Of a stretch of 64,000 nucleotides of DNA, positions 11,701 through 22,829 are shown in pieces (the first letter of the stretch is position 1; each line of letters begins with the position of its first letter). The DNA comes from Cannabis sativa. Taxonomy: Eukaryota > Streptophyta > Magnoliopsida > Rosales > Cannabaceae. Location of the stretch: the NCBI RefSeq assembly GCF_029168945.1, contig NC_083607.1, forward strand, positions 15,022,001-15,086,000, written 5' to 3'. The notes under the pieces were generated by a model, which did not search any database, was not told the origin of the DNA, and saw only the letters and a list, made by a program, of their open reading frames with translations. The position numbers and the translations under genes are program-made.

Positions 11701-13554
11701 TGTTGGGTTTTATGCCCTAAATAAAACTCATTTCATATAATCAGATTTACTCATTAATAAAGATCAGAAATAACATTTTATGTTGCATGGTTCACATGAT
11801 TTATTTCATGATTATAGGTATATAATGTATGAATTCTTTTTAAGTCCAGAACATATGAGTTGGTTAAAGATTATAGTGTTGTCAGCACAGTGGAATATAA
11901 TCTTTATTATATGTTCAAAAGTTCATTCCCTGATCTGTCAGAACACTGGATTTAGACTGACATGGTATAATCAGCGATAGGTATTCTTACACCTTGGAAA
12001 AGTGTTATGTCCTTTCCAGGACATTGGCAAAGTTTACCAGTATCGGATGTATGGAGTATACATCGGAAGGGACCGATATTGAACTTTGAATTAGATTTTG
12101 AAACTTACCGTAAATATCTATTCAATTCAATATCATAAGTTGATCCTAGATCACATGATCGAAATCCTGATATGGTTAGGCTCAATTTCAAGAGTGTTAC
12201 TCGTGTTCTTTGATTTGTTAGTTAAGCCTAGTTTTGTATCAGGGTGATACGTACATTTTGGGACACGGTAATGCAATTGAGTGGGAGCGCTAACATAAAT
12301 ATGGAATCTATAGCTTCTATTTGGCAAATAGAAGTAAAGGATGATTTCCTTCGAGCTTAACCAAACGAATATAAATGGTGGAGATCTCATTTCACTTAGG
12401 TGAAATATCATTTATAAAGGGTTAAGTGTTTTAAGGATAAAATACATTGTAGGGTGTTACGGTAATTTAATCCCTGTACAGTGTAAATCATCTATATAGA
12501 GGATCATTGATCACATTAGGGTTATAACAATGGATAACTAATGACGTGTCTATATCGTGGAACATATAGAGCGTTTCTATATGACTGAGAGTACATTTCC
12601 AAGTTCTAAGTGTGGATTCAATGAGGAATTAATAAGTTAGGGAATTTACTTGGTAAATTCGGTTCGACTTATTGGAAGCTCGGTTATATAGACCCATGGT
12701 CCCCATACTAGTTGAGACCATACTGCTTGTAAGACTCAGTTAATTGATTTTAATTAATCAATTAAAATTCTAAAAGTTAGACTATGTCTACTTTATGAAT
12801 TTTCACTAAGCAAGGGCGACATTGTAAAGAAAAGAGATTTTAGGTTTATTTATTGATTAAGAGACTTTATATGTCTAAATTAATAAATATATTAAATGGC
12901 AATATTATTTGATAATTATTTCCAAGTTATTAAATAATTAGAATTGGCATTTAAAAGGTTAAATTGGAAAATTGGCATTTCTGAGAAAATGGGAATGGAA
13001 AATAACAAAATGGGAAAATTACAAAGTGAGGCCCAATACCCTTTCTATGGCCGGCCCTATGCATGAGAAATACCATTTGTAGTTTCCATTATTTTAATGC
13101 CATACAATTCTAACCTAAACCTAGAGGGTTTTCTATAAATAGAAAGTGTTGGCTTGAGGAAACGAAGACACACATCTTTGATCACTTTGTTTCTCTCAGA
13201 AAAAGCCTCGCACGCCTCTCTCTCTTTTCTTCTCTCTAAATTTCGAAACTTTGAGTGAATGAGTAGTGCCCACACACATCAAGTGGTATCTCAATCATAG
13301 TATGGAAGACTATGGAATTTCTGCATCAAAGAAGGAGAAAAGAAGATCCAGGTTCAGATCTTGGTGATGCTCTGCTACAGAAAGGAATCAAGGGCTAGAG
13401 ATCTGAACGGAAGGAGTCATATTATTCCGCTGCACCCACTGTAAGGTTTTCTAACTTTATATGTGTTTATTTTTATTGTTTTAGAATTCATATTAGGTTG
13501 TTAATCCAACATACTTGTTAGTAAATCTAGATCCTGGTAAAATAATTTCCAACA
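11701..13554 (+). repeat. E3 3' LTR (1,854 bp)
   Basis: Begins TGTTGGGTTTTATGCC and ends TTTCCAACA, followed directly by GTCAG (13555-13559). Nearly identical to 3866-5724. Confidence 0.95.
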
Positions 13555-13559
13555 GTCAG
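13555..13559 (+). repeat. Target-site duplication GTCAG, right copy (E3)
   Basis: Second copy of the 5-bp duplication; the E2 LTR continues from here. Confidence 0.95.
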
Positions 13560-13987
13560 CACAGTGGAATATAATCTTAATTATATGTTCGAAAGTTTAT
13601 TCCCTGATTTGTCAGAACACGGGATTTAGACTGACATGGTATAATCAGCAATAGGTATTCTTACACCTTGGAAAAGTGTTATGTCCTTTCCAGGACATTT
13701 GCAAAGTTTACCAATATCGGATGTATGGAGTATACATCAGAAGGGACCGATATTGAACTTTGATTTAGATATATTAAAACTTACCGTAATATCTATTCAA
13801 TTCAATATCACCTGTTTATCCTAGATCAAATGACCTTAATCCTGATATGGTTAGGTTCGATCTCAAGAGTACTATACAAGTTCTTTGATTTGTTAGTTAA
13901 GCCTACTTTTGGGTCAGGGTGATACGTACATTTTGGGAACATGATAGTATAATTGAGTGGGAGCACTACCATAAATATGGAATCTAT
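13560..13987 (+). repeat. E2 5' LTR, segment 2
   Basis: 428 bp of the E2 LTR between the E3 and E4 insertions. Its last five bases TCTAT are the left duplication of E4. Confidence 0.92.
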
Positions 13988-14411
13988 TGTTGGAAATTAT
14001 TTTACGAGGATCTTAGATCTACTCACAAGTATGTTGATTAACACCCTAAATATGAACTTTCTAAAACGATGAAATAAACACATATAAATTTAGTGAACCT
14101 TACATTGGGTGCAGCGGAATATAATGACTCCTTCCGTTCAGATATCTAGCCCTTGATTCCTTTCTGTAGCAGAGCATTATCAATATCTGAACCTGGATCT
14201 CTTTCTCTGATTCTTTAGTGCTGAAACTCCTTCTTGCTGAAAGTCTTTCTTCACGATCTTCCTCACTATGATTGAGGTATCACTTGCTGTGTGTGGGCAC
14301 TACTCTAACACTAAAAATTTCGAAATCTTTAGGAAGAAGAGAGAGAGGGAGTGGTCAGCCAAAGATAGGGAGAGAGAGAGAGAGGCTCAGTTATTTCTGA
14401 AGGAAAAAGTA
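13988..14411 (-). repeat. E4 3' LTR remnant (424 bp)
   Basis: Matches the first 424 bp of 19698-21592 read in plus coordinates, then switches at GGAAAAAGTA to pol sequence. The shared bases AAAGTA at the switch point to a microhomology-mediated deletion. Confidence 0.88.
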
Positions 14412-15300
14412 AGTTGCTTGCATTAGAGTAAGTAATTACCAGGTATACCATAAGCCATAGGTTTGGATAAACTCAAACCTATAATACTAGGAACAGGAAG
14501 TTTTGTTAAGTCCATTGAATAGACTTGTATACGAAAATTTCCTTTTATGTCCTTGTAATAGAAAACTTTAGGTTACTCCATGTGAATGGATTAAACTATA
14601 GTTCTTTTGGCTTTCTTCTTAGTTTCTTATCTTGACAATCCATTACTTGTTTATTTTCAGACTTAGTCATTTTCTTAGAAAAGTAGTATTTGTTTAAACA
14701 AACACTTTCTTATCTATTGACTATGGGATGGTCCACCCCTAATCACTTAGAAAAGTTAACAAACCATGGTTAACAGTTCTAGCTTTTCTTAAGATTTTCA
14801 TTAGGTCATCCATGAATCTAGTAATGATTTACATTAAGTATACAACCATTACATCATTCTAAAATTGTATTACCATAGAAGGATTTAGGCAACGATTAGT
14901 AACTAATCATCAATATGCAAATCGAAATTTCTGGGGAGGGAAGTTTGGATATAATTCAAAAATCAATTTAATGATCTTCGAACTGCATATCTCCTAACTA
15001 TTTCTCCACCCCTATCAGTTCGCAAGATCTTTAACCACTTACCTTAATGTTGTTTCACCATTGCTAGAAATTTATGAAATTTCAAACATTTCAAATTTCT
15101 TTTGCATAACGTAAAATCTAGAGTGATCGTTTAAAGAATACAACGAAAAACTCATATCCACCCCTGAATATACATCCATCTGCGAATGAGATGAACTACT
15201 TTCAGTGGATATAGGCATATTAACTCTTTGCAGAGATTGATCTTGTCAATACCACTATGATCAAGATACAAATGCCATAGATTAATAAAAAATGTGGTTG
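14412..15300 (-). pseudogene. E4 decayed Copia pol, 5' part
   Basis: Minus-strand counterpart of 26970-28060 in E2. The integrase RTDRGGE-type segment is readable, broken, near 15000-15035, and the pre-integrase region near 15240-15295. Stops and frameshifts throughout. The RNase H part is deleted. Confidence 0.65.
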
Positions 15301-15779
15301 AGTCTTTTGATGACTTAGGTATAGTTACTTCAAAGAGTTCTTAGAATAGTGCAAGTGGATCCTGGTCACAGAATACTAAACTCATATTCCATACAGTGTG
15401 AATCCATTAATAGAAGATGGATATTAAACCCTTGTGAAGGTGTAACTGTATTGCATCCTGGAATTAGAAATATAAGAAAATTTCTGTTTCGAATCTTAAA
15501 TTAAAGTCAAAGACTTAAATTTATACCAAATATAATGAGTAATTCTATCTTGGACCACCACTACTAATTTAACTCTAAGTCTGATTTGCCCATACAAGTA
15601 GGAGATTTCTAAGATTGAGGATTTATATCAATTGGGAATAGAATTTCGGGATTATAATCATATGCGTCATTTAATTTCTTAAGAGAAAATATAGCATGAC
15701 ATGATATGATATATATACCATTCATCCAATGATATGTTATTGAGCTAATTCGAAATGAATAAGCTAAGAGGAATTAGGA

Positions 15780-16470
15780 TAATTTCGTTTATAAATAAGA
15801 ATCCAACGATGCTTCAATTAGCGAGAGTCAAAGTAATCTTATTTATATATATAATCTTCTTGTTTCATATCGTAAAAATACTAGTCTAAGGTGTCATCAA
15901 TTGATGAACAACAAGATGTCGCATATACAATATTTATCTTTCGAGATCTAACACTATTATGTATGTCTAATGGTGAAAATCCACTAGGGATTTATCTCAT
16001 TAGAAAAACAAACATGTTAGACCAACAATGAAGATTCGGAATTAAACTACAATTTAATAACAGAAAATAACATGGTTCAATATAAATCCATACACAATTC
16101 AGAAATTATTAAACATATAGCAAGTAGGAATGACAAGTGAAAATACTAAAACATACAATCCTAAATAATTTCTAAGGTTTTCAACAAACTGATATCAGTG
16201 TCCCGTTTAGGCGAGAGTCAAAGCTACCATCCATTGAATAGAGTTGTCAGCTCATCTAAAATGTTAAACATTCTAGCAACCTTTTATTCGATCAAGATTG
16301 GAATCCGCATTGTCCCGTTTAGGCGAGAGTCAAGGCTATTCTATCTTATGAGCTTCCACCATTGTTTCATATTCTTGCAAGTCTTATACAGTCGCCACCA
16401 TTAGGGTGGTCATAAACTATATAAAAAAAACTTACAAGATTACTTATCTTTCGAGATTAAAAGCTCATTA
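15780..16470 (-). repeat. E4 duplicated leader module, partly deleted
   Basis: Three GACTCTCGC motifs are present on the minus strand (near 15825, 16205 and 16322), as in E2 and E3. The start of module 1 is lost: the ATCTCGAAAG block is joined directly to the GAGCTTTA text that lies upstream of module 1 elsewhere, with TTTA at the joint. Confidence 0.7.
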
Positions 16471-19400
16471 TTTAAAGAGAGTTGTATTTTCTTTGATTCT
16501 CTTTATTTAATCTATTTATTTTAAATATATATTTATTTAATTAAAATTTCCAATTTAGAATGAAAAATTCTAAATATAAATTTTAATTTAATATTTATAA
16601 ATTTTACTTAAATGGATATGAAAATAACATGAATTTCTTCCATCTTAGTAATAATTTCCAATAAATATTTAGAAAACTATTCAATTTAAGTTGTTACAAA
16701 ATTAATTTAAATTAATTTACAACTCAAATTTAATTTTCTATAACTATATATTGCATTTTGAAAAGTTAAAGTATTAAAGAATACAATTTTCGAAAATGCA
16801 TGTTAAAATAAAATATAAATCCTGGAAAAATTATTCTAATTTAATGTTGGCCCAAAATTAATAAATAAAATTAATTTACAACAAAAAATATAATTTTCCT
16901 ATTTAATTAAATATATAAGAAAAATTTCAAATATTTAAGTATGATGATGAAAATCAACTTAAATATTAATTTTCTATTTAATTAAATACACTAGAAAAAT
17001 ACTTCAAGCAAAAACAGATAATGTCTATCTAGATTTTCATGGACTAATTAATTCATTTTCTGATTAAATATATTTTACTTCATTTATTTTAATTAATCAT
17101 TGAATAAAAAAATCATTGATTTAAGTTGGTCCAAAAATTAATTATAATAAATAATTAATTTACAACTTAATCTATTTTTCAAGATAAAATTCGAAATTCC
17201 AGCATTTAAGAAATGCAATTTCGAAATTTGATTAATAAAATAAAGAAAAAATATATTTTAAAAATTATTTAAATTTAGTCGAAAAAATAAATTTCAGCCA
17301 AAAAATAATTTTCTATTTAATTAAGTGTCATGAAAAAGAAATATTTAAGTATCATGATGAAAATCAACTTAGATATTTAATTTTCAAATTAATTAAATGT
17401 ATTAAATTCAAGAAATAAATAATTAAGTGTAGAGAAGGCTTAATTATTAATCTCTAGTTTAATACTAGGAAAAAATATTCTTAAAATAAATTGTACCAAA
17501 ATTAATTATTTAAATAATTAATTTCAGAATGTATAATATTTTCGTATTTAATATTAGAAATAATAAGTAGTCTAGAAATAATTATCTAGAAAATATCTTA
17601 TTTGACTAAGTATCTTTTCCACAAAATTTGAAAAAATATCTAATTTAAGTTGTATTAGAAAAAATCTAGAACTTAAATATTTTCAAATTTAAATTTAATT
17701 AAATATCAAAAATTAAGTTGTAACCACTTAATTTGAAAATATTCCGTTTTAAGTTAATATTCGAAAAGATATCAACTTAAAAAATATCTAAAGAATCTTA
17801 ATAGCCAATTCCTAAAATTCCTCAACTTAATTTTGAAATTTTAAATGCAAAAGATATTCAGATTTAAGTTGATTAGTTAGAGATAACTAAATATCAACTT
17901 AAATAGGAATATTTAATGAAAAATTTAAATTAAGCTTCAGAAAGAATCTAGATGGTTATAATTCTATATTTAATTAAATACAAGAAAATACATATAGTTT
18001 AGCTTAGAATATAAAATTCTTTAAACTATGGTTTTCTTAAATTAATTTCAAAATAAATAAAATTAATTATGTTGCTAATCAATTTTATTAGGTTAAACTA
18101 GATTAATTAACCTAGTACAGTTAGTCAAATCACGCAAATGGGCCTTCACAATTGGGGTGGTTCATGTGAGGGGGTGCTGGATTAAGTATGTCGTACCCAC
18201 TACTATGGCTCCCAACTCTCACACAAGGCCCAAAAGAGAGGAATTTAACCTTAAAATGAACAACTGTTATTTATTGAATAGGCCCAAAAAAAATGGTCCT
18301 AAATATAATCTATCAAGAACTATGATATTTTATTTAGCAACATCAACCTATATGCATCTATAATGAAATTAAACACATAGGCTCACACAGACACACTTTG
18401 GATGGGTCCTATCAAGTTGCTAGGTCATACACAGATGAAAGAAGATTGTAAATATACCTGTTACAAATTATTTACTTGACCAAGGGAGTCATCAGTTAAA
18501 ATCAGATCATTAGATCTGTCAACAAGTTAACCATGGCTATTTGCAATCAAGCAATTATAGGTTTTAAAAACTTACAAACAAGCTAAAACACATACTCCTG
18601 CAACAAGGTTAGCTGGATAGTTGGATGTAGGATTTATTTAATTTTAAATAAATAATTTCGAAAAAATAATTAATTAAATAAATAAAAATTTATTTTTGAA
18701 AATTAAAAAAATTTTAAAAAATTCGAAATTAATAAAAAAAAATATCTAAAATTAAGGCTACAATTTTAAAAAATTATGTTTCAACCAACCTAAATATCAT
18801 TTCAAAATTTGCTAACTACTTTTAAAAATTTAATGTTATTTTGTAAATAAAAATTAAATAAAAAATTAAAAAAAGATAAATAAATATCTTTTTCAGATTT
18901 TAAATGTAATTTAAATAAATAAAATAACAAAAGTTAAAAGTTAGCAAAATATCTTACATATATTTAAAATTACATGATTATAGTTATCTTATTTTAAATT
19001 TAGATAAGGTCAAATTATTTAAAAAAAAATTAATATCTGACCTTAAATTTAAAAATAAGATAAGATATAATCAAATTTAAAAATAAGATAGATAATTAAG
19101 CAAAAAAGATAGATATTTACTATTTTTCAAATTCAAATTACACTAATATCATGAATTAAATTTAAAAAATATTAATTAAATTAATTATGATAATTAGAAT
19201 AGAATTAGGAATAGTAAATGTATAAATACAAAACTACACAAAAAATCAGAAGTTAAATCCATGAAAAAGCATGAAAAATCGAAGAAAAACGAAAAAAATG
19301 CGAGCTGTACGGACAGTATGCATTGCATACTGTCCATGGGCACGCAACAGGGTGCTTGGCCGTGAAACCTCGGCGCAGGGGAGATTTTGCATGATTTCCG

Positions 19401-19682
19401 CGCGCGCGCGTGGTTGCCCGATTCCTGATTTTTTCTGAAACTTCGAAAAATCATAACTAATTCAAATTAAATCGAAATTGAGTTCTGTAAAAAAGTAACT
19501 TGCTTAATTTTTTTCATACTATCCAATAAAAATAATTCCAGAAACAGATATTAAATTATTTTTCACGAAAATTCACAAACATCAATCAATCATCAAATAA
19601 CACTCAATACAACATGATACCATCCAAAACATCAAACAATCGTTTTAAAGTCCAAATTTCTTGCAAGAAAATCAATTACCAT
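16471..19682 (-). other. E4 long untranslated leader
   Basis: AT-rich leader like those of E1 and E5. It contains the conserved block at 18136-18232 and a GC-rich variable island at about 19300-19430. A 25-bp inverted repeat (19311-19335) lies in the island. Open frames here are short and not conserved. Confidence 0.75.
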
Positions 19683-19695
19683 GGCTCTGAGGCTA
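19683..19695 (-). other. E4 primer-binding site, mutated
   Basis: Minus strand reads TAGCCTCAGAGCC, three changes from the initiator tRNA-Met complement. E5 has the intermediate TGGCCTCAGAGCC, so part of the difference is probably inherited. Confidence 0.65.
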
Positions 19696-19697
19696 GT

Positions 19698-21592
19698 TGT
19701 TGGAAATTATTTTACCAGGATCTTAGATCTACTCACAAGTAGGTTGATTAACACCCTAAATATGAACTTTCTAAAACGATGAAATAAACACATATAAAGT
19801 TTAGTAAACCTTACATTGGGTGCAGCGGAATATAATGACTCCTTCCGTTCAGGTATCTAGCCCTTGATTCCTTTCTGTAGCAGAGCATTATCAATATCTG
19901 AACCTGGATCTCTTTCTCTGATTCTTTAGTGCTGAAACTCCTTCTTGCTGAAAGTCTTTCTTCACGATCTTCCTCACTATGATTAAGGTATCACTTGTTG
20001 TGTGTGGGCACTACTCTAACACTATGAATTTCGAAATCTTTAGGAAGAAGAGAGAGAGGGAGTGGTCGGCCAAAGATAGGGAGAGAGAGAGGCTCAGTTT
20101 TTTCTAAAGGAAAAAGTAGAAAATTTAGTGTAAATTTCCTGAAGCCTTCACTATTTATTTATAGCATTCCACTAGGGTTAGGTTTGAATTATTTGTCATT
20201 AAAATAATGAAAATATCAGAGGTAAAACCCTACAAAAGTGGTCGGCCCTATACATGTGGATTTGGGCCTCACTTTTTGCAATTTTACAGTTTTCTCAATT
20301 CTGCATATGATTTTCTCAAAAACGCCAATTTTCTAATTCAACCATTTAAATGTCAATTCTAACTATTTAATAACTATAAATAATTATTAAATAATATTGT
20401 CATTTATCATATTTATTAATTGAACCATACAAAGTATCATAATTAACAAATATGCCCCTAAGACGCTTTCTTTACAATTTCGCCCTTACTTAGTGAAAAA
20501 TTCACAAATAGACATAGTTTAATTTGAGAATTATAATTGATTAATCAAAACCAATTATATGAGTCTTACAAGAAATATTATCTCAACTAGTGGGGGAACC
20601 ATGGGTCTATATAACCGAGCTTCCAATAAGCAGATCAAGAATTTATAACCTAAATTCACTGACTTATTAATTCTTCGTTGAATCCACGCATAGAACTTAG
20701 AATTGCACTCTCAGTATATAGAATGTTCTATATGTTCCACCATATAGACACATCATTAGTTATCCATTGTTATAATCCTAATTTGATCAATGATCCTCTA
20801 TATGAATGATCTACACTATAAAGGGATTAGATTACCGTTACACCCTACAATGTATTTAATCCTTAAAACACTTAACCCCGTATAAATGATATTTCAGCTT
20901 ATGTGAAATGAGGTCTCCACCATTTATTTTCGTTTGGTCAAGCTCGAAGGAGATCATCCTTTACTTACTATTCGCCAGATAGAAGCTATAGATTCCATGT
21001 TTATGTTAGCGCTCCCACTCAATTGCACTACCGTGTTCCCAAAATGTACGTATCACCCTGACCTAAAAGTAGGCTTAACTAACAAATCAAAGAACATGAA
21101 TGGCCTCTTGAGATTGAGCCTAATCATAACAGGATTAAGATCATTTGATCTAGTATCAACTAGGCAATATTGACTTGAAAAGATATTACGGTAAGTTTAA
21201 TAAATCTAAGTCAAAGTTCAATATCGGTCTCTTTCGATGCATACTCCATGCATCCAACCTGAGCTTTACTTTAACCAATGCTCTGGAAAAAACATAGCAT
21301 TTCTCAAAATGCAAGTAAACTCTGTTGTAGATTATCATATCAGTAAAACCCTATGTCTGATAAATCTAGGAAACTTTATTCACATAGTCATGTTTACTTT
21401 CCAATGTGTTGACAGCACAATAAACAGGATCAAGTATGTGAAAAGGGTTTCAGATGAATTCATACATTATATACATATAATCATGAAATAAATCATGTGA
21501 ACCATGCAACATTAAATGTTATTTCTGATCTATATTAATAAGTAAATCTGATTATATTGAAATGAGTTTTATTTAGGGCATAAAACCCAACA
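19698..21592 (-). repeat. E4 5' LTR (1,895 bp)
   Basis: Starts TGTTGGAAATTATTTT and ends AAACCCAACA in plus text; TCTAT follows. Closely similar to the E1 LTR, defining one LTR subfamily. The TATA region has an extra TAAA (CTATAAATAAATAG). Confidence 0.93.
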
Positions 21593-21597
21593 TCTAT
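21593..21597 (+). repeat. Target-site duplication TCTAT, right copy (E4)
   Basis: Matches 13983-13987. Joining across it restores the E2 LTR order seen in the 3' LTR at 29465-29490. Confidence 0.95.
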
Positions 21598-22829
21598 AAC
21601 ATCTATAGGAACTTAGAAGTGAAACGATGATATCCTTCGAGCTTGGCTAAACAGAGATAAATGGTGGAGATCTCATTTCACTTTGTTGAAATATCATTTA
21701 TACGGAGCTAAGTGTTTTAAGGATAAAATACATTGAAGGTGTAACGGTAACTTCGTGCCTTTTCAATGTAGATCATCTATTAAAGGATCATTGATCACAT
21801 TAGGGTTATAACAATGGATAACTAATGACGTGTCTATATCATGGAACATATAGAGCGTTCTATATGAATGAGAGTGCAATTCCAAGTTCTAAGTGTGGAT
21901 TCAACACGGAATTAATAAGTTAGGGAATTTACTTGGTAAATTCAGTTCGACTTATTGGAAGCTCGGTTATATAGACCCATGGTCCCCATACTAGTTGAGA
22001 TCATACTGCTTGTAAGACTCAGTTAATTGATTTTAATTAATTAATTATAATTCTAAAGTTAGACTATGTCTACTTTATGAATTTCCACTAAGCAAGGGCG
22101 AAATTGTAAAGAAAAGAGATTCTAGGTTTATTTATTAATTAAGAGACTTTACATGGCTAAATTAATAAATATATTAAATGGCAATATTATTTAATAATTA
22201 TTTTGAAGTTATTAAATAATTAGAATTGGCATTTAAAAAGTTAAATTGGAAAATTGGCAATTTTGAGAAAATGGGAATGAGAAATAACAAAATGGGAAAG
22301 TTGCAAAGTCAGGCCCAATTCCCTTTGTATGGCCGGCCACATTGCAAGAAATTGTCATTTATAGTTTTCATTATTTTAATGCCATTAAATTCTAACCTAA
22401 ACCTAGAGGGCATTCTATAAATAGAAAGTGTTGGCTTCAGGAAACTCACAACTTTGAACATTGGTTTCTTTCAGAAAAGCCACTCGCCCCTCTCTCTCTT
22501 TTCTTCTCTCTAAATTTCGAAACACTTGAGTGAATGAGTAGTGCCCACACACATCAAGTGGTACCTCAATCATAGTATGTAAGACTATTGAAAATCAACA
22601 CCAACAAGAAGGAGAGAAAGAGATCCATATTCAGATCTTGATTATGCTCTGCTACAGAAAGGAATCAAGGGCTAGAGATCTGAATGGAAGGAGTCATAAT
22701 ATTCCGCTGCCATCACTGTAAGGTTTCTTAACTTATATGTGTCTAATTTCATTGTTTTAGAATTCATATTAGGATGTTAATAAAACATACTTGGTCGTAA
22801 ATCTAGATCCTGGTAAAATATTTCCAACA
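21598..22829 (+). repeat. E2 5' LTR, segment 3
   Basis: The remaining 1,232 bp of the E2 5' LTR, ending ATATTTCCAACA. TATA box at 22415-22424. Immediately after it comes AGACTAGCTTGGGGGTT instead of a primer-binding site. Confidence 0.93.

Larger units (their letters stand above)
3866..13554 (+). mobile_element. E3, complete Copia-family element, gag-less (9,689 bp)
   Basis: Structurally complete plus-strand LTR retrotransposon inserted in the 5' LTR of E2, bounded by GTCAG on both sides. It has 5' LTR 3866-5724, primer-binding site 5727-5739, long leader, internal module duplication, decayed pol about 9885-11640, polypurine tract 11689-11700 and 3' LTR 11701-13554. The two LTRs differ by only scattered substitutions and small indels where I compared them, so insertion is fairly recent. 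No gag-like frame exists and pol has many stops, so it must have relied on proteins in trans or died after insertion. Confidence 0.95.
13988..21592 (-). mobile_element. E4, Copia-family element with 3' deletion (7,605 bp)
   Basis: Minus-strand element inserted in the 5' LTR of E2, bounded by TCTAT at 13983-13987 and 21593-21597. The 5' LTR is complete (19698-21592). Of the 3' LTR only 424 bp remain (13988-14411); they abut the middle of pol, so the 3' half of pol, the polypurine tract and most of the 3' LTR are gone. Like E2 and E3 it lacks gag and has the second leader module. The intact duplication shows that the deletion came after insertion. Confidence 0.93.

Noticed and set aside
3866..13554. 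Segmental duplication rather than transposition
   Set aside because: The GTCAG duplication and exact TGTTGG/CCAACA ends show insertion by integrase.
16198..16404. 68-codon frame with a conserved peptide, also at 8869-9075 and 25944-26150 on the other strand
   Set aside because: Conserved at DNA level as the leader module in every copy, and it runs antisense to the element in all of them. The changes do not look coding-biased. I treat it as a cis-acting module, though a codon-substitution test would settle it.
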